DNA of 7,795 nucleotides. Source: Bacteroidales bacterium. Its GTDB lineage: Bacteria; Bacteroidota; Bacteroidia; Bacteroidales; JAADJA01. Positions 1 to 7,562 of this stretch are shown in pieces. Position 1 is the stretch's first letter. Each line of letters begins with the position of its first letter. The DNA is taken from positions 1 through 7,795 of the forward strand of contig JAOZOC010000140.1 of NCBI GenBank assembly GCA_029933495.1. The letters run 5' to 3'. The notes under the pieces were generated by a model that was not told where the DNA came from, made no database searches, and worked only from the letters and a program-made list of their open reading frames with translations. The position numbers and the translations under genes were made by a program.

Positions 1-675
1 TTACTTAAAGGTACTAATGGTGTTGAAAGGGATTCTATCTTACTATCCCTCTATCAATCAAATTTGGACGGATACGAAAAAGAACGGGTAATTGCCAATT
101 ATTTTTATGGAAAGATAAGCAGATACAATATTGATTATTTTGAAAAGAATAAAGATTTCTTTAATGAAAATGTTACAAATGAGAAGCTCAGAGAATATGT
201 TTATAATGAGTATGATAAGGTTAAAAAGCAGCTTAGCCAGGCAATGCCTGAGGGAGCTCATCTGGTAAATCTTGAAAGAAAGGAATACTCAAATACAACA
301 TTTAATGATGTAATTGCAAAATACAAAGGAAAGGTTATTTATCTTGATTTCTGGGCAAGCTGGTGTGGCCCATGTAAAGGCGAAATGCCCTATTCGCTGG
401 AGATGCAGGACTATTTTAAGGGTAAGGATGTTGCTTTTGTTTATATCTCCTCCGACAGGGATTCCATTGCCTGGAAGCAGATGGTTAAAATATTACAGAT
501 AACCGGAGACCATTATCGCGCTTCAAAGAAAGTACGCAAAGAGTATGATAATCTTTACAATGTCCGCTATATCCCTCGTTATATGATTATCGATAAGAAT
601 GGCAAAACAGTTGATGATAAAGCCAAGCGTCCAAGTGACTTGACAGTAAGGCAGGATATTGAAGCTTTGTTATAA
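1..675 (+). CDS. TlpA/ResA-like thioredoxin-fold protein, 5' end missing
   Basis: Probable thiol-disulfide oxidoreductase of the TlpA/ResA/AhpC-TSA type, expected to act in the periplasm on protein disulfides. The reading frame is open from base 1, so the gene begins outside the window; 224 residues are visible and the stop is TAA at 673-675. The TTG at base 64 is not a convincing start because the coding frame continues upstream of it. The first ~90 visible residues are charged and helical, matching the linker seen in long Bacteroidota TlpA-like proteins, which often carry an N-terminal DUF4369 domain and a signal or lipoprotein peptide (not visible here). The thioredoxin domain covers roughly visible residues 105-224. 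It has FWASWCGPC with the CxxC at bases 364-375, the IP of the cis-proline loop (bases 571-576), and a terminal AKRPSD segment typical of the group. The fold and redox motif are clear; the substrate is not. A candidate promoter for the next genes lies inside its 3' end. Confidence 0.88.
   Translation, partial: LLKGTNGVERDSILLSLYQSNLDGYEKERVIANYFYGKISRYNIDYFEKNKDFFNENVTNEKLREYVYNEYDKVKKQLSQAMPEGAHLVNLERKEYSNTTFNDVIAKYKGKVIYLDFWASWCGPCKGEMPYSLEMQDYFKGKDVAFVYISSDRDSIAWKQMVKILQITGDHYRASKKVRKEYDNLYNVRYIPRYMIIDKNGKTVDDKAKRPSDLTVRQDIEALL
640..669 (+). promoter_or_regulatory. Candidate Bacteroidota promoter inside the 3' end of the thioredoxin-like gene
   Basis: TTG at 640-642, then a 19-nt spacer, then AAGCTTTG at 662-669. 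This matches the Bacteroidota sigma-ABfr pattern (TTTG, 19-21 nt, TAnnTTTG) at all but the first base of the -7 box. Transcription would start around 675, just ahead of the membrane-protein/Xre pair. The site lies within coding sequence and could be a chance match. Confidence 0.25.
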
Positions 676-691
676 AAAGTTGTAAATTAAA

Positions 692-883
692 TTGATACAT
701 TCCCTAAAAGTGGGGTATATTGCTTTTTATATGAATCTGCTTTTCTGGTTTATATTGTACTCAGAAAGAATACAGTTTACTGATATCAGTAATCTGATGG
801 GGGGAGGGGTATTAATATCTTTGTTTATAGGTATATTTTCATTGTTACTTTCAAGCTTTGGTATTTATGACGAGCAGAATTAA
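692..883 (+). CDS. Small two-helix membrane protein paired with an Xre regulator
   Basis: No family is recognised with certainty. The frame encodes up to 63 residues with two strongly hydrophobic stretches (about residues 8-22 and 38-57), separated by a short polar segment containing a GGG turn, and ends in a short charged tail. Two starts are possible: TTG at 692, the first start codon after an in-frame stop at 683, or ATG at 731, which gives a 50-residue protein with a shorter first helix. No Shine-Dalgarno sequence decides between them. Its last 17 bases overlap the start of the downstream Xre gene, which argues that both are real and co-translated. Small membrane proteins next to Xre regulators of this short type are common in bacteria, but are usually longer with four helices, so this could be a reduced or 5'-truncated member. 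The role is unknown; modulation of the regulator is inference. Confidence 0.55.
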   Translation: MIHSLKVGYIAFYMNLLFWFILYSERIQFTDISNLMGGGVLISLFIGIFSLLLSSFGIYDEQN

Positions 884-1061
884 AGAATTACGTGCCAGAG
901 ATAATCTTACCCAACGTGATTTAGCACATAAAGTCGGTGTAAGAAGGGAGACCATCGTGTTTCTTGAAAAGGGGAAATACAATCCTTCATTAAAACTTGC
1001 TCATGATATTGCCAGAGTATTCGGTTTGAAGATTGAGGAAGTTTTTATTTTTGACGATTGA
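867..1061 (+). CDS. Short Xre/Cro-family helix-turn-helix transcriptional regulator
   Basis: A 64-residue, single-domain DNA-binding protein of the HTH_3 (Cro/C1) type, similar in layout to the YozG-like short Xre regulators. The ATG at 867 is preferred over the in-frame TTG at 858 because [10 protein letters not shown] is the usual N-terminus of this group. The helix-turn-helix spans about residues 14-35 ([11 protein letters not shown], then [12 protein letters not shown]), followed by [16 protein letters not shown] and the IEEVF motif that closes the domain. There is no ligand-binding or oligomerisation domain. It overlaps the upstream membrane-protein gene by 17 bases in another frame, suggesting translational coupling. 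It probably binds DNA as a dimer at its own or a nearby promoter; targets cannot be read from the sequence. It ends 14 nt from the stop of the convergent minus-strand gene. Confidence 0.92.
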   Translation: MTSRIKELRARDNLTQRDLAHKVGVRRETIVFLEKGKYNPSLKLAHDIARVFGLKIEEVFIFDD

Positions 1062-1075
1062 TAGAAAAACTCCTG

Positions 1076-3190
1076 CTATATTTTGACAATTTTTTTAAAT
1101 AAAGCTCCTCTCGATGTACTTATCTTTAGAAAATACACCCCTCTCTTCAAATTTTTCAGGTCTATTTCAATTGATCTGGATACAGAATGATTTATTTCAC
1201 TGTTAAAAATGGAAAGTCCATTGGTGTTGAAAATCTCAATTGTTCTGAAATTATCTTTTACATCAACTGTTATACTTTCCTTAAACGGATTTGGATATAT
1301 TTTTAATAAACTGTTCTGCAATTCATCAATACCAACAGTAATTGTCAGAATGATTGTGTCGGTGATTATACAAGGCCCTTCGGCAACCTGAACCCATACG
1401 TCAATACTGCCAACACCATATTCATCTCCTGCAATAGTTAAACTATTTGATGTTGAGCCGTCAAACCACAAGTATGATTCATAATCATCAGAAACCTCGA
1501 AAGTGATAGTATCATTCTTTGATATCGTGGTATCACTACCAAGATTGATTTCAAAAGCAGGGTGAATAGTTATATTTATCGTGTCGTAAAGCCAACATCC
1601 GTCCTGACCGGCACAGGCAAAATAATATGTTCCGGTTTCGTAAACTGTAATTCCGTTTTGTTCCGAAACAATATCGTTAACCTTATAATATTGATATTCG
1701 TCAGGTCCGTAAATTGTGAATTCCCCGCAAGCAGTTGTGTCAGTCCCAATGTAAACAGATTCTTGTTCACTTCTGTTGAATTTTGCTATAAAACCGTCCT
1801 GAGTATTGTAAGAAGCGGAGTTAATGGTAATATTTCCAAAAATAGCTGTGCCTTTTAGACTACCTGAAATAACGGGATTATTACAGTTGTCTAGTGTAAA
1901 CGTTACTGTACGTATTTCATTGGTTGTTTCTATGGCAGATGCATATTTTAAGTTTCCCAGTTCGTCAAACTCACCGATTATTGTTGTCATTTTATCGCCT
2001 GCATTGATAATTGTATCTGATAAATCAATTTCATTGTTGCAGTTTAACGCAAATAACAGATTATCATTGGACTCCAGTATATACATAATGCCAAGATACT
2101 GGTCATCGGCTTTTGGAATGATATGGTACCAGAGAGGTTGTAATTGCTGGTCAAATTTTCCTATAAAACCGTAATATTCATCTTCCGGGACTATAGTCGT
2201 ATCCTGCCCGATAATAAATGTATCCCAAACGGAACCTGATATAAACCATTCGCCCTCCGCATTGACTTTGATATTCAGAGGATTGATAATAAAGTCTTGA
2301 AATGTCAGTTCCGTAACCTCTCCGTCAGGTGTTATAACAGAGTAAAAACAAGAATAATCTGAGCCGGGATCAGGCATAGGAATAGTGTCTCCGTTAAAAA
2401 TAATGTCACTGAATGACTTTCCCCAAAGATACAGATTCCCATCTTTTCCATAAGTTAAGTCTTCACCATATGGTTGAAAGTGAAAATCATTGTGCCACAA
2501 TAAATTCCCGGATATATCCACTTTCGTTATTGATAAAAATTCATCTGAGGAATAAACCGTATCCTGATTAAAAAAACTTATTGTGGACGGAACCTGTTCA
2601 CTTGCTGTATGATGGGTGAAAAGATACATACTACCATTTTCGCCTGGGAAGAAATCATATAAGTCGTCAGAAAGGGTTCCTCCAATCAGGCTTGCACCTG
2701 TAATTTTACGTTGCGAATTAAATTTTAGAAGTGCTACATCAGGAGTAAAAGGATAAGGTGTTACAGAGTGTTCAATAATCGTATCCTGTATAAATAATCG
2801 CTTTGTAAATGAGCAGGCTACAAACATATTATCACTATCATCAGTTACTATTCGTGGATAGTATACATATATCCCGGGTAAGGTGTATATGTCAACTGAT
2901 TTATTATTTATGTACTGACCGTTTACGTTATGTTCAACTATGGCACAATTAGCCCAGGGCAGGCTCTGTTCCGGATGATAAAAGGTAGTGTCCGGTAAAA
3001 TAAGCAAAGAGTCGAATGGGATAGCTGAATACAGATTATTATAGAAATCGCAGTGTCTTGTTAAAATAGAACTGTATTGTGAGCCTGTCTCCATACTTGA
3101 AGCCCATCCCCATTGATAATTCTGGCCTGTCAATTTTGAAAATGATTGTAAAACGATTACTGCTGCCAGTATGGAAATATACTTTTTCAT
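1076..3190 (-). CDS. Secreted propeller/Ig-like protein with T9SS type A sorting domain
   Basis: A 704-residue predicted exported protein of unknown function. It starts at ATG 3190 with MKK, a hydrophobic core and TGQ near residue 23, a good Sec signal peptide. Residues ~25-475 hold degenerate repeats in which a phrase like FNGDTI or FGNITI is followed ~15-25 residues later by GFIGKFD or GFIAKFN. They resemble the SBBP-type beta-propeller repeats of Bacteroidota; about six units can be picked out. Two Ig/PKD-like modules follow: ~478-542 (IGTDTTACGEFTIYG to TINITIHP) and ~546-618 (LGSDTTISKNDTITF, SYLWFDGSTSNSLTI, GPCIITDTI). Residues ~627-704 are a T9SS type A sorting domain (KIYPNPF, IEIFNTNG, LKRGVYFLKI, FKKIVKI). 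The gene lies 28 nt after the other T9SS cargo gene and is probably its operon partner. No catalytic domain is visible; adhesion or glycan/protein binding is inference only. Confidence 0.88.
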   Translation of the reverse strand: MKKYISILAAVIVLQSFSKLTGQNYQWGWASSMETGSQYSSILTRHCDFYNNLYSAIPFDSLLILPDTTFYHPEQSLPWANCAIVEHNVNGQYINNKSVDIYTLPGIYVYYPRIVTDDSDNMFVACSFTKRLFIQDTIIEHSVTPYPFTPDVALLKFNSQRKITGASLIGGTLSDDLYDFFPGENGSMYLFTHHTASEQVPSTISFFNQDTVYSSDEFLSITKVDISGNLLWHNDFHFQPYGEDLTYGKDGNLYLWGKSFSDIIFNGDTIPMPDPGSDYSCFYSVITPDGEVTELTFQDFIINPLNIKVNAEGEWFISGSVWDTFIIGQDTTIVPEDEYYGFIGKFDQQLQPLWYHIIPKADDQYLGIMYILESNDNLLFALNCNNEIDLSDTIINAGDKMTTIIGEFDELGNLKYASAIETTNEIRTVTFTLDNCNNPVISGSLKGTAIFGNITINSASYNTQDGFIAKFNRSEQESVYIGTDTTACGEFTIYGPDEYQYYKVNDIVSEQNGITVYETGTYYFACAGQDGCWLYDTINITIHPAFEINLGSDTTISKNDTITFEVSDDYESYLWFDGSTSNSLTIAGDEYGVGSIDVWVQVAEGPCIITDTIILTITVGIDELQNSLLKIYPNPFKESITVDVKDNFRTIEIFNTNGLSIFNSEINHSVSRSIEIDLKNLKRGVYFLKISTSRGALFKKIVKI

Positions 3191-3218
3191 GACTTTGAAT
3201 TTATTGTGAATATTCCGG

Positions 3219-4655
3219 TTACTGCTTTTTTATAACTTTAAATGAATGATAATTTCCTCCTGATTTTATCGTAATACAGAACAGTCCGTCCGGTTTATCC
3301 TGTAAATTGATGTTGAAAAACTTCAGGTTATTATCTTGAAAAGTTTGTTCTGAAACAATCTTCCCGTTAAGGTCATATACTGTAAATCCGTTAATCGGTT
3401 CATTGCTTGTTACAGAAAACAATCCGCCTGAGGGATTTGGAGAAATAGTGACTTGTGGCAGGTTTCGGGTATCATCAATTGACGTTAACAATCCGTCTGC
3501 ATTTGTTTTTACAACATAAACGTCAGAACCGCCAACGCCATAACTTCTTGTGTAGCCTGTAAATGCAAAGCCTCCGTCATTTGTTGTAATTAATGATCTA
3601 ACATATTCGGTCAAAGGCCCTCCATGAAACCTTGTCCACAATGAATCACCTTGTATATCAGTTTTTATTAACAGGATATCATAATCACCATTGCCGTAAT
3701 CATCAGATTCAGCACCGATAATTAATTCATTATCGCTTGTATTACAAACAGAAACACCTCCGATATCATGGCTTCCACCGATTGTTTTAGACCATTCCTC
3801 ATTTCCGTTGGCATTGGTCTTGACGAGATAAACATCCCCATTCATAGCAATTATACCCTGATATGTTGTGCCGCAGAAAATAAGTCCTCCGTCAGATGTC
3901 TCATCCACACTTTGAAACGAATCCAGAGAGTTATCTGTTCCATAAGTCTTATTCCAGAGTGGAATGCCGGTTTTGTGCACCTTAAAAGCCCAGGCATCGT
4001 GGTATTCCCCGGGTGTATCAAACATTCCTGCCACGACATAATTGCTGTCGGAGGTTTCAATAACATCAACTGCATAATGTACGCCCGAGTTCCCTAATGT
4101 TTTGTTCCAGATTACCTCACCCTGGTTATTGATTTTTGCAACAAAAACCTGTTGATTCCATAATTTGTCAGAGCTTTTATCTGACTCAGCCGTTCCACAA
4201 AATACAAAAGAGGAATCTGTCGTCTTAATTACAGATCGTCCTGACCCTTTTGCCAAAAATGATGAATAGATTTTTATCCACTCTTTTGCCCCATCACTAC
4301 TCAGTTTTAGTAAAAACGGCATTTCCTCATCATCAATATAAATGTATCCGGTAACGATAAAACCCTGGTCGAAAGTCTGGCATGCTGAATTTGCAGAACA
4401 ATACTGATATGTGTCTCCTTCAGTATGAGTCCACAAAGTATCTCCATACTGGTTAAGTCTGACAACGTATATATTTCTGTATCCGGAATAGTAATTCTCG
4501 GTGTAACCCGAAATGATAAAGCCTCCATCAGAACACTCAGCAATAGAGATTCCTCCATCATCATCAATGTTCCCGATTGTTGTTTCAAAAGTAATTTGTG
4601 CAGTCAATGAAATGCCGAAAAACGCTGCACACAGGAAGAATGCAATTTTTTTCAT
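3219..4655 (-). CDS. Secreted seven-repeat beta-propeller protein with T9SS type A sorting domain
   Basis: A 478-residue predicted exported protein of unknown binding function. ATG at 4655 gives MKK plus a hydrophobic stretch ending LTAQ, so signal peptidase would cut near residue 19. The body is seven repeats of ~45-50 residues (about 36-80, 86-131, 139-188, 196-239, 248-293, 300-345, 352-395). Each has the scheme S-x-x-x-T-x-D-G-G-F-x-x-x-G-Y, then a loop, then D-V-Y-x-V-K-T-N-x-x-G-x-x-x-W-x-K-T-x-G. Seven units fit a closed seven-bladed propeller. The C-terminus from ~400 (ISPNPSGGLFSV, FTVYDLNGKIV, DGLFCITIKSG, FKVIKKQ) is a T9SS type A sorting domain, so the tail should be removed during outer-membrane passage. 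It is the first gene of a probable operon with the 704-residue protein. Candidate promoters lie in the upstream gap. No enzyme motif is visible. Confidence 0.9.
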   Translation of the reverse strand: MKKIAFFLCAAFFGISLTAQITFETTIGNIDDDGGISIAECSDGGFIISGYTENYYSGYRNIYVVRLNQYGDTLWTHTEGDTYQYCSANSACQTFDQGFIVTGYIYIDDEEMPFLLKLSSDGAKEWIKIYSSFLAKGSGRSVIKTTDSSFVFCGTAESDKSSDKLWNQQVFVAKINNQGEVIWNKTLGNSGVHYAVDVIETSDSNYVVAGMFDTPGEYHDAWAFKVHKTGIPLWNKTYGTDNSLDSFQSVDETSDGGLIFCGTTYQGIIAMNGDVYLVKTNANGNEEWSKTIGGSHDIGGVSVCNTSDNELIIGAESDDYGNGDYDILLIKTDIQGDSLWTRFHGGPLTEYVRSLITTNDGGFAFTGYTRSYGVGGSDVYVVKTNADGLLTSIDDTRNLPQVTISPNPSGGLFSVTSNEPINGFTVYDLNGKIVSEQTFQDNNLKFFNINLQDKPDGLFCITIKSGGNYHSFKVIKKQ

Positions 4656-4674
4656 GATCTTTGCTTTTTTTGGG

Positions 4675-4704
4675 TAAAGTTACAATAAAATACTTTTATT
4701 TCAA
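4675..4704 (-). promoter_or_regulatory. Candidate proximal promoter of the T9SS cargo operon
   Basis: On the minus strand, TTG (4704-4702), a 19-nt spacer, then TAACTTTA (4682-4675). This matches the Bacteroidota pattern TTTG-N19-21-TAnnTTTG except for the last base of the -7 box. It would give a leader of only about 10-15 nt before the ATG at 4655. It is weaker than the distal candidate at 4806-4836. Confidence 0.3.
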
Positions 4705-4746
4705 GTAATAACTTACTTCAACTTCATTTTATCTTACTATTAATAT

Positions 4747-4763
4747 AGTAACCGCATGTTACT
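4747..4763. repeat. Small perfect inverted repeat in the valS/T9SS gap
   Basis: AGTAAC, a 5-nt loop CGCAT, then GTTACT: a 6-bp perfect stem in an otherwise AT-rich spacer. On the minus strand it would lie in the leader of a transcript from the distal promoter. It is not followed closely by a T-run on either strand, so a terminator is unlikely. It could be an operator half-site pair, a leader hairpin, or chance. Confidence 0.3.
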
Positions 4764-4805
4764 GATATTTGTCTTTTTTAGGATTCATTTTTCTGTAGCT
4801 TTTTG

Positions 4806-4836
4806 CAAAAGTAACAATAGTTTTATTAAAATACAA
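4806..4836 (-). promoter_or_regulatory. Strong-looking Bacteroidota promoter upstream of the T9SS cargo operon
   Basis: On the minus strand, TTG (4836-4834), a 20-nt AT-rich spacer, then TACTTTTG (4813-4806), a perfect match to the TAnnTTTG -7 box at the preferred spacing. Transcription would start near 4800, shortly after the valS stop at 4867, and give a leader of about 145 nt ahead of the 478-residue protein. The same 9-mer TACTTTTGC is found ahead of valS, which supports its being a real promoter word in this genome. Confidence 0.5.
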
Positions 4837-4866
4837 CTCTTCCTCACAGTCTCCGGATGGATGACC

Positions 4867-7506
4867 TTAATTCTTCCCCAACCCTTTGAGCTGCTCTTCA
4901 ATAACCTTAATCCTGCTTTCGGCATCGGCCTGCTTTTTCTTTTCCTTATCCACAACAGCTGCAGGTGCATTATTTACAAAACGTTCATTACTTAGCTTTT
5001 TTGCAACGGAATTCAGGAAACCCTGGGTGTATTTCAATTCTTCCTCCAATTTGGCTATTTCAGCCTCAATATCTACATTATCACCGAGTGGCACATAAAA
5101 TTCAGTTGATTTAACAATAAATGAAGCAGCACCTTCAATTTTTTCATCTGTGTATTTAATCTCACTAATGTTACAAAGTTTGGAAATAACATCGTCGAAG
5201 GTGTGATCTGCTTTCTGATCATTATTCTTTTTTACAAAAAGCTCTATTGGCTCTTTATTCGGAATACCTTTGTTTTTTCTAAGGTTACGAATGGCAATAA
5301 TAGCTTGCTCTTCAACACTAAATGATTCAAGCAGAGCTTTGTCAAAAGCTTTGCTTTCGGGCATTGTAGCAACAATGATACAATCCTTATCGTCACGGTC
5401 TCCAAGCAGATGCCAGATTTCCTCAGTAATAAACGGCATAAAAGGATGAAGAATTTTCATCAGTTCTTCAAAAAAGATAATTGTGCTATCAAAGGTAGCT
5501 TTGTCAATAGGTTTTTGATATGCTGGCTTTATCATTTCAAGATACCAGGAACAGAAATCATCCCAAATAAGCTTATAAACGGACATCAGAGCATCTGAGA
5601 TGCGATATTTTGAAAAGTGATCCTGAATAGTTTCAAGAACTGAATTCATCCTTGCCTCGAACCATTTAACTGAAATCTTTGCATATCCGGGCTGTTCAAT
5701 ATTATTATCAATCTCCCAGCCTTTAACAAGCCGTAGAGCATTCCATATTTTATTGGAGAAATTCCTCCCCTGCTCACAAAGCACTTCATCAAACGGAAGA
5801 TCATTTCCGGCAGGTGATGTCAATAACATCCCTACTCTGACTCCGTCAGCACCATGTTTCTTCATCAACTCTATAGGATCGGGGGAATTGCCAAGCGATT
5901 TTGACATTTTTCTACCCTGCTTATCTCTTACTATGCCGGTTAGATATACATTCTTAAAAGGAATATCCTTACGGTATTCCTGTCCGGCCATTATCATTCT
6001 TGCCACCCAGAAGAAAAGAATTTCAGGAGCTGTTACCAGGTCGTTCGTTGGATAGTAGTATTTTATATCTTCGTTATCCGGATATCTTATCCCATCAAAA
6101 ACAGATATTGGCCACAGCCATGAAGAAAACCAGGTATCCAGCACGTCTTCATCCTGTTTCAGGTCATCAATCTTCAAACCGGGGAGGTCAAACTTTTCCA
6201 TAGCAATTTTGTAAGCCTCCTCCTTTGATTTTGCAACGACAATCTCCCTGTTTGGTAAGTAGTAGGCAGGTATTCTCTGTCCCCACCATAATTGTCTTGA
6301 TATACACCAGTCGCGGACATTTTCCATCCAGTGGCGATAAGTGTTCTTGAATTTTGCAGGATGAAACTTAACAGTATCATCCATAACGACATCAAGGGCA
6401 GGCTTTGCAAGGTTTTCCATTTTTAGAAACCATTGCATCGACAGTTTTGGCTCAATGACCTCATCTGTTCTTTCCGAAAAGCCAACTTTGTTTACATAAT
6501 CTTCAATTTTAACAAGATTTCCGGCCTCTTTAAGGTCTTTAACAATTTTGTCGCGTACATCAAATCTATCCTCACCAATATAAAGCCGGGCATTTTCGTT
6601 CAATGTGCCGTCATTATTAAAAATATCAATTGTATCAAGTTTATGTTTGTAGCCTATCTTGTAGTCATTTTCATCATGAGCAGGAGTTATTTTCAAACAA
6701 CCTGTACCGAATTCCATATCAACATACTCATCCTGAATAACCGGAACCGCACGGTTCACCAGCGGAACAATGACTGTTTTGCCGACAAGGTGTTTAAATC
6801 TGTCATCATTTGGGTTAATACAAACGGCAGTATCCCCAAGTATTGTCTCTGGTCTTGTAGTCGCAATGATCACCCAGTTATCTTCTGTACCTTTAACCTT
6901 ATATCTAAGGTAATAAAGTTTAGACTGAACCTCTTTGTGAATGACTTCCTCATCCGAAAGAGCAGTCAGAGCTTTTGGATCCCAGTTTACCATTCTGACA
7001 CCGCGGTAAATAAGCCCTTTGCTGTAAAGGTCGATAAAAACATCAATTACAGATTCATAAAGAGCTTCATCCATTGTAAAACGGGTCCGTTCCCAGTCGC
7101 AGGAGGCTCCAAGTTTTTTCAGTTGTTCAAGAATTATCCCACCATGTTTCTCTTTCCACTCCCAGGCGTGCTTCATAAAATCATCACGGGTTATTTCAGA
7201 TTTCTCAATGCCTTCCTCTTTTAGTTTTGCAACAACCTTGGCTTCTGTGGCAATCGAAGCGTGGTCTGTCCCCGGAAGCCACAAAGCATTATAGCCTTGC
7301 ATTCTTGCACGTCTGATCAAAACATCCTGTAATGTGTTGTTCAGCATATGCCCCATATGCAGGACCCCGGTTACATTAGGAGGGGGAATTACAATTGTAT
7401 AAGGCTCTCTTTCATCGGGAGTGCTTCTGAAAAAGCCCTGTTTCATCCAGTGGTCGTACCACTTGTCTTCAGTCTGTCCGGGATTGTATTTGCTGGGAAT
7501 ATTCAT
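4867..7506 (-). CDS. valS: Valyl-tRNA synthetase (class I)
   Basis: Cytoplasmic enzyme that joins L-valine to tRNA-Val using ATP (EC 6.1.1.9) and hydrolyses mischarged Thr-tRNA. ATG at 7506 (MNIPSKYNP) is chosen over an in-frame TTG four codons upstream because synthetases of this phylum begin this way. The product has 879 residues, normal for the family, with no break. Visible in order: the HIGH-type motif HMGH at 50-53 within [13 protein letters not shown]; the CP1 editing domain from about 200 to 340, with TTRPET (216-221) and [12 protein letters not shown] (267-278); [17 protein letters not shown] near 400-416; [10 protein letters not shown] near 457-466; KMSKS at 533-537; an alpha-helical anticodon-binding domain at about 610-760; and a C-terminal coiled-coil tRNA-binding arm at about 812-877 rich in E and K. 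A good -7 promoter box lies 38 nt upstream of the ATG. No T-box or other leader structure is visible. Confidence 0.98.
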   Translation of the reverse strand: MNIPSKYNPGQTEDKWYDHWMKQGFFRSTPDEREPYTIVIPPPNVTGVLHMGHMLNNTLQDVLIRRARMQGYNALWLPGTDHASIATEAKVVAKLKEEGIEKSEITRDDFMKHAWEWKEKHGGIILEQLKKLGASCDWERTRFTMDEALYESVIDVFIDLYSKGLIYRGVRMVNWDPKALTALSDEEVIHKEVQSKLYYLRYKVKGTEDNWVIIATTRPETILGDTAVCINPNDDRFKHLVGKTVIVPLVNRAVPVIQDEYVDMEFGTGCLKITPAHDENDYKIGYKHKLDTIDIFNNDGTLNENARLYIGEDRFDVRDKIVKDLKEAGNLVKIEDYVNKVGFSERTDEVIEPKLSMQWFLKMENLAKPALDVVMDDTVKFHPAKFKNTYRHWMENVRDWCISRQLWWGQRIPAYYLPNREIVVAKSKEEAYKIAMEKFDLPGLKIDDLKQDEDVLDTWFSSWLWPISVFDGIRYPDNEDIKYYYPTNDLVTAPEILFFWVARMIMAGQEYRKDIPFKNVYLTGIVRDKQGRKMSKSLGNSPDPIELMKKHGADGVRVGMLLTSPAGNDLPFDEVLCEQGRNFSNKIWNALRLVKGWEIDNNIEQPGYAKISVKWFEARMNSVLETIQDHFSKYRISDALMSVYKLIWDDFCSWYLEMIKPAYQKPIDKATFDSTIIFFEELMKILHPFMPFITEEIWHLLGDRDDKDCIIVATMPESKAFDKALLESFSVEEQAIIAIRNLRKNKGIPNKEPIELFVKKNNDQKADHTFDDVISKLCNISEIKYTDEKIEGAASFIVKSTEFYVPLGDNVDIEAEIAKLEEELKYTQGFLNSVAKKLSNERFVNNAPAAVVDKEKKKQADAESRIKVIEEQLKGLGKN

Positions 7507-7544
7507 ACTTTCAGTCAATAAAATAAATTATTAAAAACAAGGCG

Positions 7545-7552
7545 CAAAAGTA
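7545..7552 (-). promoter_or_regulatory. -7 promoter element for valS
   Basis: TACTTTTG on the minus strand is a perfect TAnnTTTG -7 box, placed in the 56-nt gap between the wbqC-like stop and the valS ATG, so the leader would be about 30-35 nt. No TTG is present at the expected 19-21 nt upstream; the nearest (TTTG at 7587-7584) is about 31 nt away. The promoter therefore lacks a clear -33 box. valS may also be reached by read-through from the upstream gene. Confidence 0.42.
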
Positions 7553-7562
7553 GGTAAAAATA

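Noticed and set aside
58..261. 67-codon minus-strand frame opposite the thioredoxin-like gene
   Set aside because: Its isoleucine/leucine-rich translation is the mirror of an AT-rich, lysine/asparagine-rich helical segment on the + strand; it is a shadow, not a membrane protein.
1046..1053. Perfect TAnnTTTG box (TATTTTTG) on the + strand near the end of the Xre gene
   Set aside because: No + strand gene follows it; downstream sequence is the coding region of a convergent gene. Most likely chance in AT-rich sequence.
1562..2174. Two + strand frames of about 100 codons opposite the 704-residue T9SS gene
   Set aside because: They overlap each other and a clear secreted-protein gene, and neither resembles a known protein.
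4747..4779. Hairpin plus T-run on the + strand as a transcription terminator
   Set aside because: The stem is only 6 bp, the T-run begins about 10 nt after it, and no + strand gene leads into it.
4756..4995. 79-codon + strand frame spanning the valS 3' end and the gap
   Set aside because: Most of it is antisense to the valS C-terminal arm; the remaining part is AT-rich spacer containing a minus-strand promoter.
6433..7224. Long open frame on the + strand (263 codons) antisense to valS
   Set aside because: It lies wholly inside valS, whose protein is complete and highly conserved. The antisense translation starts at TTG, has a biased composition with no recognisable domain, and lacks a promoter or gene context.
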